64,000 bases of DNA from CAZWLY01 sp964634465. Its GTDB lineage: Bacteria; Desulfobacterota; Desulfarculia; G963662305. The stretch spans positions 248,001 through 312,000 of the forward strand of contig CAZWLY010000002.1 in the NCBI GenBank assembly GCA_964634465.1, given 5' to 3'. The translations under genes were made by a program, and so were the position numbers. The notes below the pieces were generated by a model. The model was not told the origin of the DNA, ran no database searches, and was given only the letters and a program-made list of their open reading frames with translations. Each line of letters opens with the position of its first letter. Positions within the stretch are counted from its first letter, which is position 1. Positions 7,323 through 15,908 of the stretch are shown in pieces.

Positions 7323-8915
7323 ATGAGGATTCTACTCCTGGGCAGCGACTATTTTCGCCCCTGGCTGAAGAAAGCCGGGGCCGAGGTGGTCCTGGCCGGC
7401 CCGGACAAGGATTGCGACCTGATCGCCAATCTGGACCGGGTGGACATAAACCGCCTGGTCAACCGCCTGGACGCCCCCCCGGACTTCGTTCTCCTGACCG
7501 ACGACCTGGGCCGGCGAGTGATGCCCTGGGGAATCGGCCGTCTGGACTCGCCCGCGGCCTACTACGCCGTGGACGGCCCGATCAACCGCTTCTGGCAGCG
7601 CCACCTGGTCGACTTTTTCGACCTGGCGGCCGTCGATCAGAAAGACTCGGCCGCCGCCCTGTCCGCCGAACTGGACCGGGAGGTGATGTGGCTGCCGGTG
7701 GCGGTGGATCCGGAAGCGTACCAGGGCCCGGCCGAAGAGCAGGTCCACGACATCGGCTTCGTCGGCGCCCTCGACGAGTCGGTCAGGCCCAAGAGGTCGA
7801 ACATAATCGAGCTGTTGAAGGCTCGTTTCGACGTCGTAACCGCCGGCGAGCGGGGGCCGGGCTGGGTCCAGCCGGCCGAGGCGGCCCGCCTCTATCGCCG
7901 CTCCAAGCTGGTGCTCAACGAGAACCTGTTTCCGGGCGTGACCACCCGCATGCTGGAGGCCATGGCCGCCGGCGGTTGCCTGTTCACCGAAGACGCCGGC
8001 AACGGTCTGGCCGATCTGTTCACCGACGGCGTGCATCTGGTCACCTTCGGCCCGGAGAACATGATCGAACGGGCCCAGTATTATCTCGATCGTCCGCAGG
8101 ACAGAGCCCGGATCGCCCAGGCCGGCCGGGCCGAGGTGAGGGCCAAGCACTCCATCGAGCACCGGGTCCGGCGCTTGCTGGCCGCCATGGACGACTGCCT
8201 GGGTCGGCCGAGGCCGACCAAACCCGGCCCGCTGGCCTTGGGCTGGGCTTTCTTGCTGGTCGGGCTGCGCTGGCCGACCAGAGCCGGCGACCGGCGGGTG
8301 ATGGAGGCCCGCCTCCAGTTCGGCCGGGCGGTGCGGGAAAATCCCGACTCGGCCGAAGCCGTCTACGGCCTGGGCCTCAGCCTGGCCGCGGCCGGGCGAT
8401 GGGCCGAGGCCATCGACCAGTTCGCCGCGGCCGGCAGCCTCACCGCCGATGATTTCCGGCCCCACCTGGCCGAAGGTCTGGCTCGGTTCCTCACCGGTCG
8501 CCAGCGCGAGGGCGGGGCGGTCCTGGTTCGTGCCGCCCACCTGGCCGCGGCCGGCCAAGCGAATTTCGACCCCGCCGCGGCGGGTGAATCGAGGCCGGGG
8601 CAGGCCGATTTCCACCTGGTCTGGGGCCGTATCCTGACTGCCGCCGGCGACGGCCTGACTCCGGGCTTCGACCGCTCCAAGCTGCCGATGATCTTCTGGG
8701 GCGGGCTGGAACACTTGACCGAAGCGATCAAGCTCGACCCGGCCAACCTATCCGCCCTGATCGAAGCGGCCCGGCTCCTGGACTCGTTCGATCAGAGCGC
8801 GCTCAGCGTCCATTTCTGGCGGCGGGCGGCGGCTCTCGACCCGGACGACGCCCGGCTCGCCGAGGCCCTGCACCGGGCCGAGCTGCTTGGCTACGCCCCG
8901 GCCAAAAGCGGGTGA
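7323..8915 (+). CDS. CgeB-like glycosyltransferase with C-terminal TPR region
   Basis: A 530-residue protein. Residues about 1-290 look like a GT-B glycosyltransferase of the CgeB/Glyco_trans_1_2 type: start MRILLLGSDYFRPWL, acceptor-side strand VLLTDDLGRR, hinge DIGFVGALDESVRPKR, and a nucleotide-sugar side with LVLNENLFPGVTTRMLEAMA and GGCLFTEDAGNGLADLF. The rest contains TPR-like repeats (AEAVYGLGLSLAAAGRWAEA, LSALIEAARLLDSFDQ). GT plus TPR architecture is common beside flagellins. ATG 7323 has a close GGAG. It probably adds or extends a glycan on flagellin or another surface protein; donor and acceptor are not evident. Confidence 0.75.
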   Translation: MRILLLGSDYFRPWLKKAGAEVVLAGPDKDCDLIANLDRVDINRLVNRLDAPPDFVLLTDDLGRRVMPWGIGRLDSPAAYYAVDGPINRFWQRHLVDFFDLAAVDQKDSAAALSAELDREVMWLPVAVDPEAYQGPAEEQVHDIGFVGALDESVRPKRSNIIELLKARFDVVTAGERGPGWVQPAEAARLYRRSKLVLNENLFPGVTTRMLEAMAAGGCLFTEDAGNGLADLFTDGVHLVTFGPENMIERAQYYLDRPQDRARIAQAGRAEVRAKHSIEHRVRRLLAAMDDCLGRPRPTKPGPLALGWAFLLVGLRWPTRAGDRRVMEARLQFGRAVRENPDSAEAVYGLGLSLAAAGRWAEAIDQFAAAGSLTADDFRPHLAEGLARFLTGRQREGGAVLVRAAHLAAAGQANFDPAAAGESRPGQADFHLVWGRILTAAGDGLTPGFDRSKLPMIFWGGLEHLTEAIKLDPANLSALIEAARLLDSFDQSALSVHFWRRAAALDPDDARLAEALHRAELLGYAPAKSG

Positions 8916-9315
8916 CGGGTCAAAATGCAGCCAACAATCGACAGATCGCCTGAATAACTGGAGCTCTACTCAAGCCCACCTTTACCGCCGCGAGGCCTGG
9001 AGTGGGAAGCGGCCGGATCGCCGCCGACTGATCGGCCTTGCCAGCCCCATCCGCCAACAATCCAAAATTGCCCTTTCAGGGCAAAGATTTCCGTTCCATC
9101 AAACTCGTTGCCATCAGGCCTCCAGACGAGGTTTGGAGCCGGACCGGGTAGGCGAAATATCAGCGTAACCTACCTATAATACACTCCATTAAACACAACC
9201 ACGGCCGGGCGGTTAACGGCTGATCCGCCGGAGAATGGTATGCAACTTGCTTCGTGAAAGGGCGTGTATCGAAATTGGGACCTTAGTATCAACGCCCAGG
9301 GAAGGACAGCGAGAC
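8916..9315. other. Interval before the RpoN-controlled gene pair
   Basis: A 400-base gene-free stretch. A small hairpin TTGCCCT-TTC-AGGGCAA (9068-9084) followed by AGATTT is a weak candidate terminator for the upstream gene. A perfect TATAAT lies at 9175-9180 without a good -35 box. A well-formed -24/-12 element is at 9236-9251. No gene was found. Confidence 0.4.
9236..9251 (+). promoter_or_regulatory. Sigma-54 (RpoN) -24/-12 promoter
   Basis: TGGTATGCAACTTGCT matches TGGCAC-N5-TTGCW, with the invariant GG (9237-9238) and GC (9249-9250) exactly twelve bases apart. Start of transcription is expected near 9262, about 50 bases before the ATG at 9316. RpoN control is normal for middle and late flagellar genes in this lineage. 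Confidence 0.65.
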
Positions 9316-9927
9316 ATGGAGATTTACATCGACTCCCAGCGGTTGGATGACCAGGCCGTGACCGGCGAGAACCTGGAGCAGATCCTGGCCGAGATCGTGG
9401 CCAGCCATCTGCCCGGCGATCGGACCGTGACCGAGGTCTTGATCGACGGTCGGACCTACTCCGAGGAATCGCCGCGGGACGCGGTGAACATGCCCAGCTC
9501 GGGCATCGGCCGGCTGGACATCATGACCATTCCCACCGCCGATCTGGCCCGGGTGATGCTGGACGCCGGCCCCGGCCATCTGGACGCGCTCAGCGAGGCG
9601 GCGGTCAAGATCGCGGAAATGTTCCGCATCTCGGACGAGGCCGAAGCCAACGGGCAGTATCTGGTCTTCCTGCAGACCCTCCAGGACTTCTTCGCTTTCT
9701 TGAGCCAGGTCCTGGAGGCGATGGCCGTACCGCTGGCTCGGTTGGAGGTCGAGGGGCTGTCGGCCATGGCCATGCTGAAAGAACTCAGCGAGCTGCTCTC
9801 CGAGATGAGCGACCGCCAGGACGAGCAGGACTGGGTGCTTCTGGCCGACCTGCTGGAGTACGAACTGGCCCCGCTGCTCGGCAACTGGAAGTCGATTCTG
9901 GCCAGGGTCAAGGGGGCGGTCCACTGA
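9316..9927 (+). CDS. Unrecognised acidic helical protein, probably flagellum-associated
   Basis: A 203-residue soluble protein not matched to any family. The first roughly 80 residues look like a mixed alpha/beta domain (MEIYIDSQRL, TVTEVLIDGRTYSEES). The remainder is strongly helical and acidic (LSALAMLKELSELLSEMSD-like heptads, with DEQDWVLLADLLEYELAP near the end). There is no signal peptide or membrane segment. The frame is open upstream, but ATG 9316 has GGAAGGA nine bases before it. It is followed after 5 bases by another small helical protein and preceded by an RpoN-type promoter, between flagellin/glycosyltransferase and fliDS. A flagellar assembly or chaperone role is inferred from context only. 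Confidence 0.6.
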   Translation: MEIYIDSQRLDDQAVTGENLEQILAEIVASHLPGDRTVTEVLIDGRTYSEESPRDAVNMPSSGIGRLDIMTIPTADLARVMLDAGPGHLDALSEAAVKIAEMFRISDEAEANGQYLVFLQTLQDFFAFLSQVLEAMAVPLARLEVEGLSAMAMLKELSELLSEMSDRQDEQDWVLLADLLEYELAPLLGNWKSILARVKGAVH

Positions 9928-9932
9928 GCGAG

Positions 9933-10379
9933 ATGGACCAAAACCTGGAAGAACTCCACCGCCAATATCTCGGCCTGGTCAAAGTCAGCCGGGAGTTGCT
10001 CAAGGTGGTGGAGTTCCTCGCCCAAGATCCCGGCGATGAAACCGGGATGGGGGAGAAGTACAACCGGAAATTCGACAACCTGTTCGTGACCAGAGAACGG
10101 CGGTTGGCGGCGGCGACCAGAATCATGACCAAGCTGCCCCCTCCCCAGGACCTGGCGGCGGCGATGGAGCCGAGCTCCAAAGCGGCCCGGTTGCTCGAAT
10201 CCGTCAAGGAGGCCGCCGAGGAGGCGTTGAGCCTGGGCCGGGAGCTGGAAGAGGCTGTGGCCGGTTTGCGGGGCGAGGTCCGCCGGCGGATAGAGGACTT
10301 CACCACCGGCCAGAAGTTGATGCGGGGTTACGCGGGCTCACCGGCCAATTCTCCCAAATACATAAAAACCTCGGCTTGA
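9933..10379 (+). CDS. Small helical protein, FlgN/FliT-like in character
   Basis: A 148-residue, almost entirely helical protein (MDQNLEELHRQYLGLVKVSR; ESVKEAAEEALSLGRELEEA), typical in size and heptad character of flagellar type III export chaperones such as FlgN or FliT, though no diagnostic motif proves membership. ATG 9933 lies 5 bases after the stop of the preceding gene, so the two are translationally linked and presumably share its RpoN-type promoter. The C terminus (about 25 residues, GYAGSPANSPKYIKTSA) is unstructured, like the flexible ends of export chaperones. The function is inferred. Confidence 0.55.
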   Translation: MDQNLEELHRQYLGLVKVSRELLKVVEFLAQDPGDETGMGEKYNRKFDNLFVTRERRLAAATRIMTKLPPPQDLAAAMEPSSKAARLLESVKEAAEEALSLGRELEEAVAGLRGEVRRRIEDFTTGQKLMRGYAGSPANSPKYIKTSA

Positions 10380-10847
10380 GGCGCCAAACCTGGGCCGCGG
10401 TTTACATCGTCCGAGCTCTCGGCCGCGCCCGCGACGCTGGGAAACTCCCGGCGGCGGCCTTAGTCATCCAGAGGAAATATGCCTGTCTCGGCTTGCGGCG
10501 TTCGATAAACACGGCGAGAGCCCGCCCCGATCCGATTCATCACCGCTTTTGAGATGAGTTGTCCTTCTCACCGGCTTCATATCACCGGCTTCATATCCCG
10601 GCCGGGGTTTCATTCCCCTCGGCCGCTGGACTAAAAAAACGACTCCGCATCTCTCGCCGTCGGACCGGCGTCGGAATTGTTCATAGCCCGCGGCTCCGTT
10701 GGCTTACTGGCGCTGTTGGGACGTGCAAGGCAGGGTCGCCGCCGGTTCGTCTGTCTTGAAATCCGGCTCGCCACCTCCGTCTTTCAGCGGTTGACGACCG
10801 CCCGGCGCGACCGGTTCCCCCCCCTCGCGCGGACGAGACCTGTCTTG
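10380..10847. other. Convergent interval downstream of fliS
   Basis: A 468-base gene-free stretch. It contains an exact 14-nt tandem duplication (10568-10595) and a GC hairpin with CGGCC arms and a TTTCATT loop (about 10600-10627). A run of A bases follows that hairpin, which is the wrong side for a plus-strand terminator. No small ORF with a ribosome site was found. Confidence 0.4.
10568..10595. repeat. 14-nt direct tandem duplication
   Basis: The unit TCACCGGCTTCATA occurs twice head to tail with no mismatch. It lies between convergent genes, so no coding effect is expected. It resembles the 19-nt duplication at 45290-45327. Confidence 0.8.
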
Positions 10848-11291
10848 CTAGGCCACCAGCGACTTGGTGCTGGGCTTGGCGTTCTGGGAACCCTGCTTGG
10901 AGGTCAGGACTTCCTGGGCTTCCGGCGTCTTCAAGGCCTCTTTCCAGGCCTCGTTGAGCTGGCTCAAGATCTTGATGACGTCGTCGGCCAGGGAGGTGTC
11001 GTTTTCCGCTCTGAGCCTGATCAAGTGTTGATTCATGAACCGGTAGAGGCGGCGCAGGTTCTGGGCCACCTCGCCGCCCTCGCTGGTGTTCAGCGAGGCG
11101 TCCAGCTCGTCGATGATGTCCATGGCCCGGTTGACATTGAGGGCGATGCCAGGATGGTCCTGGTTCTTCATGCACTCCTTGGCCTTCACGAGGAAGGAGA
11201 TCGCCCCTTCGTAGAGCAGAACGATCAACCGTCCACTGTCCACGGTGGCCACCTGGGTTTTGGTGTATTGACCGTGCCCGTAACTCGTCAT
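10848..11291 (-). CDS. fliS: Flagellin export chaperone FliS
   Basis: A 147-residue FliS: the N-terminal GQYTKTQVATVDSGRLIVLL and the helix ISFLVKAKECMKNQD are characteristic, followed by AMDIIDELDASLNTSEGGEVA and LYRFMNQHLIRL. FliS is a cytoplasmic dimer that binds the C-terminal helix of flagellin and keeps it export-competent. ATG 11291 is preceded by AAGGAGAG. It lies 19 bases after fliD on the same strand, the classical fliD-fliS order. The last 20 residues are a longer polar tail than usual. Confidence 0.95.
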   Translation of the reverse strand: MTSYGHGQYTKTQVATVDSGRLIVLLYEGAISFLVKAKECMKNQDHPGIALNVNRAMDIIDELDASLNTSEGGEVAQNLRRLYRFMNQHLIRLRAENDTSLADDVIKILSQLNEAWKEALKTPEAQEVLTSKQGSQNAKPSTKSLVA

Positions 11292-11310
11292 TTAACTCTC
11301 CTTGCCTCCG

Positions 11311-13446
11311 TTATTTTTTCTTGCTCTTGCTGCTGCTCGCACTGGGCAACTGGGCGATGAGTTGCTCCAATTGCGCCTGCTGCTGGTTCAAAACGGTCAA
11401 GGTGGCCTCCAGTCGGGCGAACTGGTCGGTCAGGCGCGCCTTGACCAGGGCCACTCTGCGCTCCTCCAGCTCGATCTTGTCGTTGATGTTCTCGATAATG
11501 CCGGTGTAGTTCTTGATCAGAACGTTCATCGGGCCGGAGGTGGTATCGGTCAGGTCTTCGGTCTCCTGGCGCATCAACTCGGCCACGCCGTCGGTGGTCG
11601 TCGAGCCCGAAGTGTCCTGAATGAACAGCTTGGCCACGGCGTCCAGATCGTTGTCCAGGGCCTCGTCGAGAGTGCTCTGGTCGATGGTGTAGAGGCCGTT
11701 GTTGTCGGGATCGGACTTGATACCGATCTGGGCCAGGGTGGTGTAGGTATCCACGCCATCGGTCAGATCGGGAACGCTGCTGGACATGATCGACTTTATC
11801 CGGGCCTCGACGATGTTGAAGGCGTAGTTGCCGATCATCAGCCCGGACTCGCCGGTCGCCTCGTCGTATTTGGTCTCGTTGTTGATGTACTCCAGGACGA
11901 AGTTGACCGAGTTGACGAAGTCTGAGATTCGCTGGGCGATGGTGGTCTTGTCGTTCTCCACGGTGATGGTGGCCGTGCCCACGTCGTGGAGTTTTAGCTC
12001 GACGCCTTCGATCAAGTCGGCGATCCGGTTGTTGAAGCGCTGGATGTACTCGTCGCTGTCCGTGGGATAGCCGTCCACCTTGATCATGGCGTTTTGCGCC
12101 CGCTGGGTGGTGTTGAAGGTGTTGGTGAAGTTGTTGAGCGAGGAGGCGTCGATGTCGGTGATCTTATAGGCGGTGCCCGTATTGTCGCCGGTGAGAACCA
12201 GGTGGTACGAGGTGGCCAGACCCAGACCGTCGTTGATGATGGAGGCGGTCACGCCGGGGTTGTTGGAATCGGAGTTGATGGCGTCGACCAGACCCTGGAG
12301 GGTGGTGCCGGCGCTGATGCTGACCGTGGTCTGGACTCCGCCGTAGCGGTAGATGAAGTTGCCGTCGGCCGTGGTCACGGCGGTGGTGTCGGTGTCGATG
12401 AAACCGACGTGGGTGACCTGTTCGGCCTGGGCCAGACCCGAGTCCTGGGCCGCCTGGATGGTGGTGCTCCACACGTCCAGGCCGAAGGTGTCGTTGTTGA
12501 CCAGCGTCCCCGAGGCCCCGCCGGCGCTGATGGTGACGGTCACGCCCTGGTAGACGCTGTAGGTGCCGGCGGCCGAGACCTCGAACGAGCCGGTGTTGCC
12601 CTCGGTATCGGACCAGTTGATGGTGATGACGTCGGTGCCGATCACCCCGGTGTCGGCCACGGTGAAGGTGAAGCGCTTGTTGGTGTGGCCGTAGTAGTTG
12701 CCGCCCGGATTGATGGTGCTGGTTCCCGACCAGGCCGATCCCAGCTCGACCACCGAGTCGATCATCTCCGCCGTGGCCCCGTCCAGGTCGAGGTTGGTCG
12801 GGTCGGACGAGACGCTGATCTCGTAGGACGTGCCGGGGTTGGCGGAGGTCAACTGGAGGCGGTAATTGTTTTGGGACGAGCCGTCGTCGATGATCTCCAC
12901 CGGGTCCAACAGGTTGGCTGTGTCGGCCGTACTGATGGCCAGGGCCAAGTTCTGGAGAGTGGCGTTGACGTCCCACTGGCCGGCGGAATAGTTGGAGCCG
13001 TAGGCCACCGAGACGGTGTTGGAGCCGACCTTGATGTAAAGGGTCGAGCCCGAAGTGCCGCTGACAACGGCCCCGGCCGAGGTGAAACCGACCGAGGCGA
13101 ACTGATGCGGGGTGGCGCTGGCCACCACCACGGTGTGGGCGCCGGCCTTGGCCAAAGGAGTGTTGACCACCGAGACGATCGAAGAGTCGCTGGAAGAGGA
13201 GGTCTTGGCGTAGAACTCGAAGTTCTCGTTCCAGTTCTTGACGTAATCGTAGAGGGCCAGGGTGCGCGTGTTCAGGCCCCGAATGGAGTCGATCTTCAGT
13301 TGCCACTCGGTGGCCCAGTTGGCCATGCGGTTGATGTGGAAACGCTCGACCTCGACCAGCTTCTCAACGATGGCGTTGAGATCGGTCCCGGACCCCAGGC
13401 CGGTGAAGGTGATCGCGCCGGAAGTTGTGTCGATGCCGGAACTCAC
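11311..13446 (-). CDS. fliD: Flagellar filament cap protein FliD
   Basis: A 711-residue cap protein that polymerises flagellin at the filament tip. The N-terminal FliD_N region opens with ITFTGLGSGTDLNAIVEKL; the C-terminal FliD_C region includes TTIAQRISDFVNSVNFVLEY and GNYAFNIVEARIKSIM, ending in a coiled coil (NDKIELEERRVALVKARL) and a Ser/Lys tail. The long Ser/Thr/Gly-rich middle makes it longer than the usual 450-500 residues. The start codon is GTG at 13444-13446, nine bases after AAGGAGG. It is cotranscribed with fliS. The upstream minus strand carries a FliA-like GCCGATTT near 13527 but no matching -35 box. Confidence 0.95.
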   Translation of the reverse strand: MSSGIDTTSGAITFTGLGSGTDLNAIVEKLVEVERFHINRMANWATEWQLKIDSIRGLNTRTLALYDYVKNWNENFEFYAKTSSSSDSSIVSVVNTPLAKAGAHTVVVASATPHQFASVGFTSAGAVVSGTSGSTLYIKVGSNTVSVAYGSNYSAGQWDVNATLQNLALAISTADTANLLDPVEIIDDGSSQNNYRLQLTSANPGTSYEISVSSDPTNLDLDGATAEMIDSVVELGSAWSGTSTINPGGNYYGHTNKRFTFTVADTGVIGTDVITINWSDTEGNTGSFEVSAAGTYSVYQGVTVTISAGGASGTLVNNDTFGLDVWSTTIQAAQDSGLAQAEQVTHVGFIDTDTTAVTTADGNFIYRYGGVQTTVSISAGTTLQGLVDAINSDSNNPGVTASIINDGLGLATSYHLVLTGDNTGTAYKITDIDASSLNNFTNTFNTTQRAQNAMIKVDGYPTDSDEYIQRFNNRIADLIEGVELKLHDVGTATITVENDKTTIAQRISDFVNSVNFVLEYINNETKYDEATGESGLMIGNYAFNIVEARIKSIMSSSVPDLTDGVDTYTTLAQIGIKSDPDNNGLYTIDQSTLDEALDNDLDAVAKLFIQDTSGSTTTDGVAELMRQETEDLTDTTSGPMNVLIKNYTGIIENINDKIELEERRVALVKARLTDQFARLEATLTVLNQQQAQLEQLIAQLPSASSSKSKKK

Positions 13447-13770
13447 TTCAACCCGCCTCCTTGAAGACGAACCGATAGGCAGTCATCACCCAAAACGTCA
13501 TGCAAGCTTCATGCAATCGGGTTGAAATCGGCGATTGTCATTGATTGTCAGCCAGTTAGATCAACGCGGCATCATGGCGCCCCGGGCAATCCTTGCTGGT
13601 TTCCACACACCTACCTGCAATCCTTGTCGGCCGGAAGCCGGAATGACTTTAACGATTTGGCCAGGCGGGACAAAACCTAAAAAAATGTTTCAAGTTTGGC
13701 GCGAAGGGGACCGTTATATAGGTTGAGAAGAGGGGTATTCCAGGGAGGGAAGCCTGCAAGGAGCTTCAGG
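13447..13770. other. Divergent fliD-flaG interval
   Basis: A 324-base gene-free stretch between divergent flagellar genes. On the plus strand a candidate FliA promoter lies at 13690-13717. On the minus strand, GCCGATTT (about 13527-13534) resembles a FliA -10 but lacks a -35; it is preceded by the direct repeat GACAATCAATGACAATC. Nothing else was recognised. Confidence 0.35.
13690..13717 (+). promoter_or_regulatory. Candidate sigma-28 promoter of flaG
   Basis: TCAAGTTT-N12-ACCGTTAT: seven of eight bases match the FliA -35 TAAAGTTT and five of eight match GCCGATAA, with a spacer one base longer than ideal. It lies 54 bases before the flaG start. Confidence 0.35.
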
Positions 13771-14130
13771 ATGAAGGCTGCGGTGCTGGAAAACATAAAA
13801 CCGGCTGAGCCGAAAAAAGCCAGCCCGTCGCGCAAGACCGCGACGGTCGAGGCGGTCGCGGAAAACGCCTCGGTCGAAGCCGGAGCGCCCTCGGTCGCCC
13901 AGTTGGATCAAGCCGCGATTCAACGCCGGGTCGAGGCCATCGAACAGCGGTTGGCCAGCATCGATTTCAAGCTCAAGATCAGGGTCGATTTGGAGACGGG
14001 AGAGACCAGGGTCCGGGTTATCGACCGCCACACCGGCGAGATCATCCGCGAGGTTCCGCCCGAAGAGTTGGTCAAGCTGGAGGCCAGCCTGGCCCGGATG
14101 GCCGGGTTGCTCTTGGATCGCCGGATGTAA
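13771..14130 (+). CDS. flaG: FlaG family flagellar protein
   Basis: A 119-residue protein whose last 65 residues match the FlaG family: helix AIEQRLASIDFKLKIRVD, then ETGETRVRVIDRHTGEII and REVPPEELVKLEASLARM. FlaG proteins influence filament length and are usually beside fliD and fliS, as here. The first roughly 50 residues are Lys/Ala/Glu-rich and disordered. ATG 13771 is preferred over upstream in-frame starts because AAGGAG lies seven bases before it. Confidence 0.9.
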   Translation: MKAAVLENIKPAEPKKASPSRKTATVEAVAENASVEAGAPSVAQLDQAAIQRRVEAIEQRLASIDFKLKIRVDLETGETRVRVIDRHTGEIIREVPPEELVKLEASLARMAGLLLDRRM

Positions 14131-14291
14131 TCGGCCGGGCCGACTCGAAACCGTCCGTCGCCCGCCGCGGCGGCGACGGAGAAGGCCAACCATGCCTTTT
14201 ATCCCCCAATTTGCCATTGACCAGACCCGACCGGAACCGTAAACTCACACTATCCCGAATTTTGGGCCTCTGACAAACGAACCGGGCGGGC

Positions 14292-15821
14292 TTGGTGACC
14301 GGACAGAAATTGAACATTCTGGTGGTTGACGACGAACCGGCGATTCGGGCCACACTCAAGGAGTATTTCACCGAACTGGGCGGTTTCAACGTCGATACAG
14401 CCGAAGACGGCGTCGAGGCGCTGGAGAAGGTCCGTCAGCGGCGCTATGACGCCGCTTTTTTGGATCTCCAGATGCCGCGAATGACGGGCATCGAGCTTCT
14501 CCACCACATCAAGAATCACGACAACACGTTGCCGGTGATCATCATGACCGGCTTCCCCTCGCTCGACGCAGCCATCGACACCATGCGTCACGGGGCGTCC
14601 GACTTCCTGACCAAGCCGGTCAGGCTGTCCCAACTCCAAGTCGTTCTCGAACGGGTCTTGCGCGAGCGACAGTTGTTGATCGAAAACCTCCGCCTCCAGG
14701 ATCAACTCCGGCAAAAGGAGGCGATCGAACGACTGAACGCCCAGTTGAACCAAAAGGTCAGGGAGCAGGCCTTGCTCTACAACGTGGCCGACAGCCTGGC
14801 CTCGGCCCAGGCCTCGGTGAACCTCTATCCCCAGATGGTCGCCCTGGCCTCGACCCTGGTCAACGCCCGCCAGGCGTTGTTTTTCGTCTACAACGAGGAC
14901 GAGGATCAACTCGTCTGCCTGGCCTCTTTCGGCCTCGACGGCGCGAGCGGCGAGGCGATCAAACCTCCGCCCGGCGGCTTCCTTCACACCAGCGTCAAAA
15001 ACGGCTCGCCCGTCATCTACAACTGGGCCGGCAAGCCGAGGTTGCTGGTCGAAATCGACAACTCGACCGAGTTGACCGGCGAGACGGTGATCTGCCTGCC
15101 GATGAAGATCCGGGGAGAGGTGTTCGGGCTGCTGGTCGTCGCCGGCAAAAACGAGTCGCAGTTTTCCGAGGACGACCTGTTCCTGCTCCAGTTCCTGATC
15201 AACAAAGCCGCCTTGAGCGTAGAAAACATCGCCCTGTACGAGTCTGTCCTGGACAACCTCCACGCCACCCTTCGCTCACTGGTGACGGCCATCGAGGCCA
15301 AGGACCCCTACACCAGGAAACACTCCACCCGGGTGACCGAGCTGGCCGTGGCCACGGCCAGAGCCATGGGGCTGTCGGAAGAGGAGGTGGACTCCCTCCA
15401 GTTCTCCGGGTATCTCCACGACATCGGCAAGATCGGCGTCTCCGACCGCATCCTGACCAAACCCGGCCGCCTGAGCCCGGAGGAGTACGAGATAATGCGC
15501 AGCCACCCGGCCGTGGGCGAGGGGATCGTCAGCCACTTGGGCCTCCTGCCCCACGAGAAGGCGGTCATCCGTCACCACCACGAGCGATGGGACGGCGGCG
15601 GCTATCCCGACGGCCTGGCCGGCGAGGACATCCCGCTTCTGGCCCGGGTGATCGCCGTGGCCGACGCCTACGACGCCATGACCTCGACCCGGCCCTATCG
15701 AAAGGCGCTGACCGTGGACGAGGCCCTGGCCGAGATCGACAAGAACGCCGGCATCCAGTTCGATCGCCGGGTGGTCGAAGCCTTCAGAAAGATGCTGGAG
15801 GAGAACCCGGAACTACTGTGA
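14292..15821 (+). CDS. REC-GAF-HD-GYP response regulator, likely c-di-GMP phosphodiesterase
   Basis: A 509-residue signalling protein. A receiver domain (about 1-120) has the acidic pocket VVDDE, phospho-acceptor Asp in AAFLDLQMPRMTG and Lys in FLTKPV. After a coiled coil comes a GAF-like domain (about 160-300), then an HD-GYP domain (about 330-500) with the pair in YLHDIGKIG, HHHERWDGGGYPDGL and VADAYDAMTS. HD-GYP enzymes hydrolyse c-di-GMP; the full metal and GYP motifs suggest activity. The start is TTG 14292 or GTG 14295, with only a poor GGGCGGG ribosome site. It lies next to a PilZ-like protein and upstream of motAB, consistent with motility control by c-di-GMP. Confidence 0.9.
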   Translation: MVTGQKLNILVVDDEPAIRATLKEYFTELGGFNVDTAEDGVEALEKVRQRRYDAAFLDLQMPRMTGIELLHHIKNHDNTLPVIIMTGFPSLDAAIDTMRHGASDFLTKPVRLSQLQVVLERVLRERQLLIENLRLQDQLRQKEAIERLNAQLNQKVREQALLYNVADSLASAQASVNLYPQMVALASTLVNARQALFFVYNEDEDQLVCLASFGLDGASGEAIKPPPGGFLHTSVKNGSPVIYNWAGKPRLLVEIDNSTELTGETVICLPMKIRGEVFGLLVVAGKNESQFSEDDLFLLQFLINKAALSVENIALYESVLDNLHATLRSLVTAIEAKDPYTRKHSTRVTELAVATARAMGLSEEEVDSLQFSGYLHDIGKIGVSDRILTKPGRLSPEEYEIMRSHPAVGEGIVSHLGLLPHEKAVIRHHHERWDGGGYPDGLAGEDIPLLARVIAVADAYDAMTSTRPYRKALTVDEALAEIDKNAGIQFDRRVVEAFRKMLEENPELL

Positions 15822-15908
15822 ATCGGTTTTTCCAGCGATTTCCCGGCGACTCCGGCATGAGGGTTGCAATTTGAACGTTGTCGTCGATCTTTGCGGAGGA
15901 GGCTTGAG

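Noticed and set aside
10600..10627. GC hairpin downstream of the 9933-10379 gene as an intrinsic terminator
   Set aside because: It is followed by A bases rather than T bases on the plus strand, and no T-tract follows it on the minus strand.
12094..13464. 456-codon Gly/Val/Asp-rich plus-strand frame
   Set aside because: Antisense to fliD; a shadow of its codon usage.
13527..13534. GCCGATTT as a sigma-28 -10 box for fliD
   Set aside because: No TAAA-like -35 at a suitable distance; noted only as a weak hint.
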